The position numbers and the translations under genes are program-made. The notes beneath the pieces are model-generated. The model worked only from the letters and a program-made list of their open reading frames with translations, did no database searches and was not told where the DNA came from. Shown one piece after another: positions 1 through 12,800 of a stretch of DNA of 64,000 bases. Source of the stretch: Hirudo medicinalis (taxonomy: Eukaryota > Annelida > Clitellata > Hirudinida > Hirudinidae); contig MPNW01000085.1 of NCBI GenBank assembly GCA_011800805.1, positions 88,932 through 152,931 of the forward strand, in the 5' to 3' direction. Numbering within the stretch: position 1 is the stretch's first letter; the number at the start of each line of letters is the position of its first letter.

Positions 1-606
1 TGAAGTGTAATGAGATGATGAGGTGTAATGAGATGATGATATGTAATGAGATAATGAGATGATGAGATGATGAGGTGTAATGAGATGATGAGATGTAATG
101 AGATGATGAGATGATGAGATGTAATGAAATGATGAGGTGTAATGAGATAATGAGGTGTAATGAGATGATGATGTGTAATGAGATAATGAGATGATGAGAT
201 GTAATGAGATGATGAGATGTAATGAGATGATGAGGTGTAATGAGATGATGAGATGTAATGAGATGATGAGATGTAATGAGATAATGAGATGATGAGGTGT
301 AATGAGATGATGAGGTGTAATGAGATGATGAGATGATGAGGTGTAATGAGATGATGAGATGATGAGGTGTAATGAGATGATGAGGTGTAATGAGATGATG
401 AGGTGTAATGAGATGATGATATGTAATGAGATAATGAGATGATGAGATGTAATGAGATGATGAGATGTAATGAAATGATGAGGTGTAATGAGATAATGAG
501 ATAATGAGGTGTAATGAGATGATGAGGTGTAATGAGATAATGAGATGATGAGATGTAATGAGATGATGAGGTGTAATGAGATGATGAGATGTAATGAGAT
601 AATGAC
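1..606. repeat. Degenerate minisatellite of TGAGATGA / GGTGTAATGA units
   Basis: The first ~600 bases consist almost wholly of two interleaved short units, TGAGATGATGA and GGTGTAATGA (or ATGTAATGA), repeated with small substitutions (ATAATGA, AAATGATGA). Larger blocks of about 26-40 bases recur, so the array is hierarchical. It runs off the left edge and ends sharply near position 606, just before a PPP1R16-like exon, so it lies within an intron of that gene. Confidence 0.95.
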
Positions 607-663
607 AATCCGCATTTAATAACTTATTCGTAATAATCTATAAATTATTAAAAATGAATCCAG

Positions 664-2057
664 GCATCACTCAAGAAGATGTTGACTCCCGGAGAGGAAT
701 GAGAGAAAAATTGATGTTGGAGGACATAAGGAATGAACTGACAAGATCAGGAAACATTCCGACTTACACAGGAATTGAAGGAGAAACACTGGTCCTCTTT
801 AGTCTTTATAATACTGATAATATTCCAATTATCTTCATTTATGGAATAAAATTTGAAATCTTTAAAAAATTATATTAATAACATTTTAATTCATAGAATT
901 ATGTTTTAATTCTAAGTTTACTTATGAAATGTGTTTGCAGTTGCACATTAGTTCTTCAAACGGGTTCATAGATGTGACTGAAACATTGTTGAACCACGAG
1001 GCAAACATTAAAGCCGTCGATGATGATTTGTGGCAGCCAATACATTGTGCCATTCACTGGGGACAAGTTAGAATAATTAATCGATTATTATAATGATATT
1101 TATTCAAAGCTTCAACTCAGTTTTATGTTGACATTTAAAAGTACCACAGTTTCAAGTTGCAGAAATTCTCATCAGAAAAGGTGCTGACTTGTATGCCAGG
1201 ACGAGAACTGGTCTCACTGCACTTGGTATTTTTTTATTGCAATGCAATTAATTAAATTAATATTCATCAACGATGAAGGAAGCTTCAATTCTTTTATCTT
1301 TCAGATTTATGTGCCAGTGACATCATCAAACACGAACTTCTCCAAGTCCAAGAAGAATCGAGTAGGCACCTCCCCAAGAGGATTGTTTCTCTGAGGAACT
1401 CAAAATCCTCGGCAATGTTTGTTATTTAACATCTTTTCAAAACTCACACCAAATTTTTTCCAAATCACGCAGAAGACAAAATTGTATGTCTTAACATTAA
1501 GGAATTCATTTTTTAATTAATTAAATTATAATATTTGGAAATGTTAATGTTGTTATTCATTTAACTGGAGTTCGATCAAGAAGTCTGAGGGTAAAGGCCT
1601 GATAGGTGTCAAGGATAAATTGGCGGAGGGACAGGAACTGCTCTCAAACATCGACAAGTTTTACGCGAACGAAGAACCAGTAATTGAGCCCCCTGTAAGA
1701 TTAGAAGTCTTCAAAAATCCATGTTGTTCAATAAATATTTGTAAACTAATATTTGTAGATACTTGTAAAGTAAATTGTGTAAATATTTGTAAAGTGATAC
1801 TGTTCCTCATAAAAATAGATGATTCGATTTACAAGTTCTCACAGAAAACTCTCAAGAAAGACAAAGTGAAGCCCAACAAAGAAAGGCGAAGGAGTTCAAC
1901 GTCGTTTTTCAACGCAATCATCAGGGGCAACAAGAGGGGCTCAGGGGTGACTGACGAGGAGAGCGAATCGAAAACATCAATCCTATCGGGATCTAAGGAC
2001 AAATCCAGTCCCAAGAAATCGCCTGAAAAGCCCTGCCTCGTAGCGAATTTTTTTTAA
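664..2057 (+). CDS. PPP1R16: PPP1R16/TIMAP-like protein phosphatase 1 regulatory subunit, C-terminal part
   Basis: The 3' part of a gene whose start lies left of the window. Exons read as 664-791, 941-1066, 1150-1225, 1305-1416, 1571-1694 and about 1837-2057, all phase-compatible with GT-AG introns. The first exon starts GITQEDVDSRRGMREKLML, resembling the GITQ...ADI segment of vertebrate PPP1R16A/B. The next exons give two ankyrin repeats (LHISSSNGF...LLNHEANIKAVDDD and WQPIHCAIHWGQ...LIRKGADLYARTRTG), then DLCASD as in the family. The family targets PP1 catalytic subunits to membranes; its N-terminal PP1-binding motif and first ankyrin repeats would lie upstream. The tail is basic and serine-rich (RRRSSTSFF). 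Vertebrate members end in a prenylated CaaX box; here the reading ends PCLVANFF, so a CaaX-like CLVA is followed by three residues and is not terminal. The family call is firm; the exact end is less so. Confidence 0.8.
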
Positions 2058-2929
2058 CCTTATTTGTAATTTGATATTATATTTAAATAAATAAATGGTC
2101 ACAATTTCAGTCATTAACGTAGCACAACTAATGTTTTATTTAATAACATTATCATCATCATTGTCCAACATTATAATGTTCCATTTCACATGCTGTTCTT
2201 GTATTTCAACAGGTTATGTAGGATGCCAAAGAAGCTTCTTATCCAGTGAAATAATTTCCGAAGATATTATGACATTTTATTTATTTAGTATTTATTGTCT
2301 TAATTGGTTTTTACATAAACATTATTAATGAGCTGACATCATTACATATATATATTCATTAGGGAAACATTCTTATATCATGGAAATCAACAAATATTGA
2401 TTTTAATACTCTGCAAGGACTTGGATGCATTAAATGGGTCGGACATAATTATTGATCGGTCGTATTCTGCTTAATTACCTTTCATCTGTTTATAATTATA
2501 AAATTAATATAAAATTATATTCATTCATGCACATGCTTGGATTTAAACCAAACGGTTAAAAATAGTTGGAATAATATTCATGTTTCGCAATAATAATAAA
2601 TTTATTTTTAAAGCATTTTCATCTTAAATTTGTTCAAAAGTATGCACGCGGAACTAGCCGAAAGTGAATCTTTAGGAAAGCTACTCCTGAATTTAAACTT
2701 AGATACTCAAAAATCTAAATATATTAATATATTCCGGCAAAATTAACAACTTCATTAACTTCAGAAATTTATTTCTGGTCTTCCAGTAAGCATTTATTGA
2801 GACCGTGACACATTTATTTATATAACCGAACATCCACAAAGAAAAATTAATTTGAGAAGAGGCTGTTTTTAAATCGAAGCAAATAAACTAATATCTTCCA
2901 TCCCTCTGAAGACCATAATTTCTTCAACT
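2058..2929. other. Intergenic, AT-rich
   Basis: Spacer between the PPP1R16-like 3' end and the convergent lectin gene. It is AT-rich, with short open frames that show no domain or codon-bias signal. Nothing convincing is seen. Confidence 0.7.
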
Positions 2930-3291
2930 TCACAAATTTCCTGAGCTGACATATTGGGGCATGTAAACCACCCATGCTGTTGTGAGGGCTGCATTGTCTG
3001 CTGTTGTTAGTCCTGTCCTGTGGCTGTTGAGTTGGCAAATGTTCTTCGTGACGAAAAAAGCGATGGAATCACATGCGTTTGGACCGAGTTTGGAACATCT
3101 CATGATGCAATGGAACTGACTTATGGAAAATATGCGTTCAAACATGCTGTCACTGAAACGTTTTCTGATATATCTCACCTGCCACAAAGCACCTGTCCGT
3201 ATTTTATTTAAGAAATAAATAATAAACTAATATAAATTAATAAATCACTAAAACTTACTGAGTTATTCCCGGTAAGGTGTAATTATTATTA

Positions 3292-3336
<45 letters not shown>

Positions 3337-4977
3337 TCGTCATTATTATTATTATTATTATTATTACATTGTCACAAAGACTGATTTGAAGTGATAATAT
3401 GATACATTAACTAGTTAAATGTTAAGATGTGGTTATTGAGAATACCGTTTTCAGCTATTGCTTCATAAGCTTCAAGTTCACAAATGGTGATAGGACCAAG
3501 GATTGGATTGGGTGACTGTTGCACGATTAGGTACCTGTAGGCCGGCAAAGCAGCACTGCATTTGATGATTGCCCTGTTACCAGACATGACAGAAGAATCA
3601 TAAGTGGCACACAATGGATACTTGCCGAAGACTACTGGGGATTTGGTTGATGATAAACCGATGACAACTTTATTCAAACTGGCAATATCTGGAAACATCC
3701 CGGTCATTCAGGAGACATTTTAAACTATGACAGTATTTTACAATATTTGGTCAGATAATTTTGTCTTTTCACAATGATATATCAATACATGTGTGTTATA
3801 ACTGGCCAGCAATTTTTGCTAAGAAATTCACAAAACCTGAAGAGTTTCGGCTGTAGGTCAAAGCAACGTAATCGACAACGTAATTTCTTTCCATGTCCAC
3901 GACCAGCCAATTTTTGATATAAGTTATTTCGTTTGTTCTCGCGCAGAATCCGTTGCGGGGATTTGGATCTCTGATTCCGTCAGTTGCTCTCGATCCATTA
4001 AAGAAATCAATTCCTTCCGAACTCACATTTTCCGACCAAGTTGACAACATGAAGGCATTCTTTCCTAGTAGCAGGTTCTGCCGTTCAACCATGGCTAAAA
4101 GATAAACGTCTTGATCAATAAAACAATTAAATCCAATAAATTATGCTTATTTTAATAAAACTTGATATGATTAGACTGATCGATTGAAGAATTAGTGTTA
4201 CGTTCTGCCCATGCTCCAAAGACCTCCAATTCGCAGACGACCAAATAGACTTGGTTGAACTGTGCTACAAAGACAAGGGACGACACGTAATTGAAGCAAA
4301 GGAAGCAAACTGCACGATTAGCTTGGGTGGAATTCTCGGAACAATATTTTGTTGCAGCTGAAATAGGACTCGATAATGAAGTTGGAATCCCAGTTGTTAG
4401 CTTGTAATCTGAAATGACTCCGGGTCATACAAGCCACAAAGACGTTAAAGCAACGACTCACTCGTGTCGTTGGTGTGCACAACAATAGCACTCAATTTGT
4501 AACTCCATATGAGATTAACTGTCAGCCATTGTTTTCCCAAACCTGAACTGACGAAACAGTTCTTTAAAAGATCGTATTTTCCATCGACAGCTCCATAGGA
4601 AGTGTTGTTTCGCTTGGAATTATCAAGGGTGAATTTGCCAAATGCCAAATTTGAAGACTCTCCGCACGTGACTGAAAAGATAAAAAATCTTGATAATCTA
4701 AATTAATAATTAAATCTTTTACCCAGGAGAGTCTAAATCTCCCACTTTGGCTAATGTGATTTTGTTTCATATTTAATTATGAGTTTTTGAGGCCTCATGA
4801 ACAATATCCCACCCAGTTTCGCTTTCTTTCCCAAATTTTCACGATCATTCTGCAATTAGTCATCACTAAAGACTAAATTACCTCACTTTAAAGACGAGAA
4901 ATGCAAATTGAGTGAACCTAACCAAATGTTATGAGGCTCACAACAGCACAGCAGATACAGAAGACCTCCAAATTCAT
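2930..4977 (-). CDS. Secreted protein with two fucolectin-like (FTP) domains and a PAN/apple domain
   Basis: Six exons on the minus strand: 4923-4977, 4462-4671, 4202-4408, 3837-4094, 3446-3688 and 2930-3192. All phases fit and they sum to 1236 nt, giving 411 residues. The first exon is a signal peptide (MNLEVFCICCAVVSLITF). Residues ~22-155 form the first FTP/F5-8-type-C-like module (NLAFGKFTLDN, AVDGKYD, QWLTVNL, ending VVCELEVFGAW). Residues ~160-325 form the second (NLLLGKNAFMLSTW, ATDGIRDPNP, NWLVVDMERNYVVDYVALTYS, ending ITICELEAYEA). The C-terminus is PAN/apple-like (FHCIMRCSKLGPNACDS..ICQLN). FTP modules in fucolectins and tachylectin-4 bind fucose with a His and two Arg; I could not place that triad, so sugar binding is unproven. 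A role in recognition or mucus is inferred only from secretion and domain type. Confidence 0.82.
3271..3366. repeat. (ATT)n microsatellite in the lectin-gene intron
   Basis: A run of ATT units with a few substitutions (TTTTTATTATTATCGTC) between lectin exons 5 and 6. Intronic simple repeat. Confidence 0.9.
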
Positions 4978-6806
4978 CTTCGTGTTTGAAGCAAATCTTT
5001 CCACTGAACAAGCTTTTTATAGAATTGACCAGATTTGACTTTAATGCAATATTTGAAATTTAAAAGGGTGAAACCGTCAAAAAAGATTGAACGGATGAGT
5101 CCATTTTCTCATTACCTTGTTTCCTGTTTCGTTTCTCAGTGTTACTTTAAACACGAAAACATTGCACGACAGACGACACAATTACTGATGTGTTCACCAT
5201 TCAGCCCACAATAGGTGACGGACGCCAAATGAATGGAATAATCCATGGCTAAATTTCAAACATTCTCACGATGCCTCCTTTTTATTAAGATGATATCATT
5301 GGGGTGTGATGTATAATACTAGTAGTAGCATAAATAATAATAGCAATGAACATGATTATGTGACGATTATGCCACTGGTGGTGACGATGATGATGAGTGC
5401 AATGCTAACAAAGAAGCTTCCAGAAGTTTCCAGAAGCGGCTATATATTTAGTGAAATAAAAAAAATTAAAGCATTTAAAAAAGCATTTCATATCTTTCGC
5501 TTGTTTGCTTTCATTTCTTCCCCCACTTGGTCAGTCGTCATCTAATCAAAATATTGCGGTAATTCTCAGCAATAACGACATATTGAAAAATATTACATAG
5601 TCCTACAATAGACACAGCTTAGAATTTTTATTTCTTCACATCTACTCGAAATAGGGTTAGGGTTAGTCAACAGTAAAAAAAAATCCATCCATCCAACCCA
5701 GCTCAGAATGGTTGTTCGAATAAACTCTAAAATCTACATAATAGATGGATATTGTATAGGAATTATTGATGTACAACATTGTGACATGCAAACCAAAAAC
5801 AAGGGGCATTTTATTTTGGAGAGGTTCGGTTGAAGTTGTGCCAGACGAAAAGCTTTTCCCAAAAACTGCAAAGCCTTAAAAACATTGATGCCTTGTCCAT
5901 AGCAACACATTGAATCGACGATGGCATTCGACTTGTCTAGCCGATTCACTGATATTTCTTGTCGTGTCAGTTAATGGGCGCCATGAAATTTTCAACCATC
6001 ATTCTATCTGAACGTGGAATGAATGTTGCTGAAACATGTAATTTACTAGAAGTGGCACCTTTCTTTCATTTGAAAGAAATTTATTGTGATCATCAATCTC
6101 AACATGGTGAATAGAACGAACGCTACCTTTGAATGCATTGAAACGAGAATGAACTTCTGAACGGAGATTAAAAATGCTAAAACAAATTAATTCACACGTG
6201 TTATTTTATTGTACCTTATCGCAAGCTGCCCATTTCATTGGTTTTGTATTTATTTCCCTTTGACAAAAATAAGCAGAAAAGCATTACTCGTAACCGCGAT
6301 CAAAGAAATGTTGAATAATTGGATAGTCTAAGAGATGTTAATTACGCGCAGAAATTTACCTTTGAACTAGTTTGTTCATTTTTCGTATTGAAATTTGTTT
6401 CCATCGTCATTAAAATTTGTGAACTTTCAACCTGCAGACTCTACTCATTTGTGGTTAAAAGTTAAAATTTTTATGAAACAAATCCAGAGCCGGCAATCAG
6501 CCTGCAAACGAATACAAATGCATATTTGTAGCTCGACATTTTATGGATACATTTCCTCCAAGCAATTTAACATTTGCAAAAATATCAAAATATTCCATTT
6601 CCTGAAAAAACTTGACACAATTTCAGCAAGATTCCAAAACTAAGAAGGCCGAATAAAAATGAAATGTGAATATCATTCCAGCACAACAACGCACATGAGT
6701 AAATGAAAATAATAAGTTTACAAACGCACACTGACATAATGAAGTCATTTGTAAGAAATATATAATAACATTGATGACTTTATGATGATTATCTAAAGAA
6801 GTCACA
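4978..6806. other. Intergenic spacer between lectin and PGAP1 genes
   Basis: The lectin gene is transcribed leftward from 4977 and PGAP1 ends at 6807, so this holds the lectin promoter region and the PGAP1 3' flank. Open frames here are short and AT-biased and match no family I know. Two tandem TTAGGG-like units near 5650 are too few to mean anything. No further feature is seen. Confidence 0.65.
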
Positions 6807-9800
6807 TCAACTGCCCCTCAGTTGCCTTGAGACATGTATTAGGAAAGAAGGAATGGCTACTGTCATGAGTATTGCTTCGATGAAATAGATGACTCTGAAG
6901 ACGTGAACAGTGCAGTAGAGACTGATGCAGATGCAACACAAATAACAGATCATCCCCGCTACACTGAGAAGTCCACTGGAAAACAAACATTTTTAATCCC
7001 ACCATTGTCTAAGGAGATATCAATATCATACTCGGGTCAATCAGCCTCCTCAATTTAGTGGGTCATCACTACTTATTATTTATTATTGCTACATATATTC
7101 GTGGTCACTTTCACTAAATTATTATTATTATTATTATAAATTAGTCAAAGGACCTAGGTACATATTATCAAGCATTAGGAAAGGCGTACTGATTGAAGAC
7201 AGGGAAGTCCGAATAGACAAACAACATGGTTGCAAGTAATGAGATAATGCCATTGTTTCTTGTTGGATCATCATCAAGACTCCATGACTCCCTGTTTGAT
7301 AGTAAGAATCATGCTAAAATTAAATATAAGTTGAACAAAACCACTTAAATTCGTACCATGATAGACGCAGCCACCATTGGGCCAGTGACGGCCAAGAGAG
7401 CACCAGGGAGAATGTCAGGATGAGAGAGAAGGTGAAGCTGAGGTTATATCTACTCGTCTGAGGAGGAAGAGGGGACTTGACAGGAGACAACTTCACCCCG
7501 CTCGTAAGCATCTGCAGGAGCATTCACTTACCACTGAATGTGTCGATCACCTCGGACAAAATATTACTGATTACTCACTCTGACGACGAATACGAACAGC
7601 GATGTTACAATGCCTAGGACCCCACAAGACAAGGTGCAAAGAAAACCAATGATGAGTAGGGTGCACTGAACGAGATAAATTATCAGTGCCATTCTTTTAT
7701 CTCTGCTCCTGCATTCAATTGTACCAGTACATCTCATTAGGATTGCAGTGAATTAACGGTCGTCGTCCATAAAATAGTGTACTAGGAACAGTTACTTAAT
7801 AAATATTCATGTTAAACGGATAAAGAAAGCCAATGCAATGCTTGGAGTTGATGATAGAAACTTTAGACACATCTCAGTGGATGCTTTTATTGGCCTGTGT
7901 AAGACTTTGATTAGGTCACAGTTGGAGTTTGGAGTGTGGAAGACATTCAGGCAGGGTCTAACTAACAAGATCGAGGCAGTCCAGAAAAGGGCAGCACGGT
8001 TGATCACCGTGTACAGTCATCTGCCTTACAGAGACAGATTAAAGTGCCTAAAGGGCTTCCTTCTTTAGTTCAGATGGAGAGTAGACTTGATCATGTTGTA
8101 CAACAGGATGCATGGATCTGTGCCAGGTGATGCATGCCCTGCAATGATGTTCTGCGCAAACGAAAGGACAAGAGGACAAGACCTGAAATTATCAACATAG
8201 GGCCCTTAGGGATTATTAAGGTGGTGCATAGTTGGAACTCCCTCCCGGAAGAAGCGGTGAAGGCCCGGAACACCTCCAACTCTAAATTTCTTAAAAATAA
8301 TTTGTATGGTGGTAGTGCTTACGATATTTCATTTTGTGGATATGTTGTTTTGCTGCTTTGTTTTTTGATTGCTTTTAAAGATTGAGAATAACTTTGTTTC
8401 CATAAAGGTCTTAGAGTTTTACTTACGAGACATCACATCCCTGCTAATTTTGCTCTAATTACTCTCTAATTCCAAAGCAACCTTGTTTCGAACAACCTGA
8501 AGGGCAAGGTGGTTATGAACTGTGAGACTGCAAATAGCAGCATGTTGCAGAGCCATGCCGAGAAGAGAACAAAGGAGTAAGCGACCATGTAAAGGAGCAG
8601 AGGCATGGAAGAAGTCCACAGTCCCATGTCGTCAAGGATGTCAACGTCATCCGCTGGTAGGCCCAACTTGCTGCCAAACGTTTCGTCTTCAGATGAATAA
8701 CTGTCATTGAGAGAAATTAATTTAGATCAAAAAGGTCACAATAAGTTTGTAACATCTTTATACGTACTTTTGATGTTTTGCGTTCTATGACTACATCATA
8801 ATAACAATGCTAATTTTTGAAGCTATGATACACAGGTATGAAAATGTTTAAAAAACAATCTAGCCGAAAAATTCCTTCAATATTCTAAAAACTTAATGGG
8901 TGTCATCATCATTTCACCTGAGGACAAATCTGACAACGAAAGCAACCGATCCAACTCTGTAAGGCTGAGCCCAGTTAATGTGTGCCTCAGTGAAACTTGG
9001 AGCGTAACCTTCCAAATGACGAACGTTAACAAACATCACATAAATTCCAGTGACGTCACACGGTTAAAGAGAATAATAATAATAATAATAATAATAACAA
9101 CAATAATAATAATCTGCCAACAAAGTCAAATTACTCACAAAGTTCATCTAGCAGCATCAGTTGCCACGACAACGCCATGAGAATTTGCATGAGGATGTAC
9201 GCAGGAAGGTAAGAGGCATAAAAGCGAACAAACTGAGAATTCAAGGAAATCATTTTTAGAGCCAATAAATGTTGTTTTGTGCAACGAGACGGTCACAAAT
9301 AAAAACTGTTGCATGAAATAAAATAAATGATGGATTAACGAGTGGTGACCTTTTGTTTCCTTCCTTGCCAAGAAATTGTGATATCAGAATTTTGAATTTT
9401 TTTTATCAGAATTTTGAAAATCAACAAATAATCGCTTTTAAATATTAACTGTCATTATATAAAAACACCCAACCTGACCAAAGGTGTGCATCCATGAGAT
9501 TGAGATTTTAGCCTTGTAAGAACATCTGACCATGTTGTACAGGTGAAGGTAGACATCATTGTAGGGATGGGGAGGTGGAGTGCTCAACATTACGATCATT
9601 TCGGCATTTTCCCCTCGACTATTGACGGATTCGATTAGCTTAATCTTAACCATAATCATAATCACAATAACACCCTTCCAATTTATTAGGAGCAACATGC
9701 CACCTTAGGCATATATATCGTGTAGCATACATTGATTTCATTTCACTGCAGCACAATTTAGAGATAGAAATTAAGTAAAAGTCTACTCACGGAATGTTAA

Positions 9801-12800
9801 GGTAGAGGTGCCCCTTGGACCAAGGTACGTGCATCTTTACAACAGTGAAATTGGTATCCGCTACTGCAAATTTAAGTGATCTAAACTGCACAGTTTTGAA
9901 GAATTCATGCAGTAAAACAACTACTAGTGGTTCAAAGAGTGTGCATCGAGTTTGTGTGAATAGAATGGCATAACGATTCTTGACATTCTCAAATTTAAAA
10001 CCTGTTGTATTGTCCAAGCAGGAGTTGCAGATGAACTCAATACGAAAGGCTTGCAAAACACTGTTGAATCCGTGAAGGGAAATGTTGTAGAACAGGAAGC
10101 CTGGTCTGGTTGAACCAATGATGACCTTTGACCTGAACAGTGATTGGATAGGAGAGGTGATGACGTCATATATGGTTGTAACGTTATTTTGCTGAAGTCT
10201 TTTCTTCATGTTGTACATCTCTACCATCATGAGAACCTAGATAAAAAACACTTAATTTATAAGAAAATAATCATATCTCAATGCGTTCCATGACTGTTGT
10301 GCAATATACAGATTTAAATTCACTAAGAACAAATGCAAAGTAGTTAAGCAAAGCATTTAAGTTGCTTATTCATAAGATGGATCATTGGTGTTCCAAAGAA
10401 ATTCTCAAGATGAATAACACAAAACCCAGCTTATTTCCCATGCACCATAATGCTTATCATAATCACTTGAGATTTGAATAAATAGAACAATTAATATACA
10501 AATAACCTGTTCTTCTGATTGTGGTACGTGAACGACCCAATGTGTGAACATGTCCAATCTATCTTCATCCAATAAGACAATCTGCAAACAATTGATTACA
10601 AGATAATCGAACGAGACATAGAAACAATGATTTGAAGTGACTTTTACATAAAATAAACATTAATCTTTGGAAAGTGTAGAGAAAGATAAAAAAACAAACT
10701 TAAGATTAGAATGAAATGAAAGAAGCATTACAAAGATATTTTCAGGGTGACCTTAAGATTGGAAGATGTAGGAGGCAGTAGGTTGGCATATCTTCCAAAG
10801 TTACCAATTTGCTGACTGCAAATTATTTCAACAAATAATTATTCACAATTATAATTGTTCTCATTTATGAGAAATAAACATTTGTTATATCCTTAAATCG
10901 CTTACTACATTCGCATGTCAATTAAAGGCTATTTAAACATTCGACAACACAACATAATTAGCCACCAACTACCAACCATTTCTTGTCAGTCTTACCCAGA
11001 GTACAAGCGCCAAACCAAGATGGATTTGCCTATAGAATACCAAATTTATTTATTTAATAATAATAATAATAATAATGATAATAATAATAATGATGATAAT
11101 AATAATAATAATAACTATAACAACAAAAGCAGATACAACAACCTCAACAACAATAATAATAATAATAATGATAGTTAATAATACTTTTAGTCCATGATAC
11201 AAACCACATTTGTGATTGCTATGAACCCAAACTTGGGAGCCTGTCTCTTCGATATTATCATGACAGCATAACTTGGTGTTGACACCTTTGGATGTGAAAA
11301 TGTACTGTAGCAATCTCTAATAAATGAAATGCGCAATGGTAGTGATGAAAACATATTGTAATATTCCAAAATAATGACATTATTATTCAGATTAAAGTAT
11401 GGTTCACATATGAGAACATTTAACTCACAGAATGCCTCACAAATTTCCATGACCTTTTGACCTTGACTTGCCAGTTGATTGACTGATTGATGTGAGTCAT
11501 CAGTTCATAATTGTTCTTCTGATATACGGGTCCAGCATTCTTTTCAAAATGGTATTGGAAGGCTCCAAACCTAACGCCCGAACTATTTGAGAACTGCATT
11601 CAAAACAACAGAGAACCCAATTATATTCCACATTAACTGCCATTTTCTTTCAGTATCCCTTTACTTAAAATTTTAGCCAAACATTAAAATCATTTGTTCC
11701 ATAAAACATTAAAATCATTTGTACCATAAAACATTAAAATCATTTGTACCATAAAACATTAAAATCATTTGTATCACAAAAATTTAAAATTTAAATGGTC
11801 ATAAATTTTATTTACCTGGTTAATTTTCTTATCGACACTGTCATAAAGTGCCCTGGCAAGTTCATAGACAAAACTCTTGCACCTGCGCAATGAGCAAATA
11901 GGAAGCCATTATTTGGTGTATCTTCACTATTAACGTTCATTAAGGCTAACGTAAGCAGGGATCCATGCTCCATGGAAGCCCAAATTCTCGGAGAGGATGT
12001 GGTCTGCATGATAAAAAGTATGCTTTATAACAAAAGCCTTAGCTGACAGCGGTCATTCGTGAATTTGCTTGTTGCAATAAGTTAAGTTATGCCAAAAACG
12101 TTCAAATTTAATTTGTAGAATGTTGCCCACCATAGTCAGGAGAGTGTTATCTGTCTGAAGAGGCTAAAACCAATAACCAAAACTTAATAATAAATATTTA
12201 ATGCTAAATAAATGTTATTAAACAATGTAAGCAATAAAATATGAAATGGCTCTGCAATACCAGTGTACCATTTATTATTGGCTTAACTAGCATATAAATG
12301 ATGGATAGAATTACGGATGCCTCCAAGAAATAATCTATGAATGTTTGCATGATGAAGTTACTAATAATTACAAGTAGTGAGACACATTCATAAAAAGTTG
12401 TCTATGTAGATTAGAATGTGGCCAACATCTGAGTTAACTTGAAGTCAGAATGTGATCAACAAATGAGAGAATATGACCATCTGTTCACGTCGCTACAATA
12501 AGCTGGTATTTCATGTTTCAAGTTTTATAAGTTTCCTTGGGTGGCAATTATGGTGATGATATACTATATATTCAAAAGAAAACAAGAAAAACTAATAACT
12601 TTGAAATGAAAATCACTACTATAACAATTTGTAGAATCATTTATAATTAAATGCAAGCCTACTTTATCCAGTCGAGTGGATAGCTGTCTCACGAAAGTGT
12701 CATCGACTCCCCCACCAATAGAGTGGAAGAATAGCTCGTCCAAAAGTTTTTTGCTCCAGTAATCATTTACTCGGTCATAAAATGAAGCCATATTCCAGTC

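Noticed and set aside
5640..5670. Two TTAGGG-like units suggesting telomeric sequence
   Set aside because: Only two units in ordinary spacer DNA; chance level.
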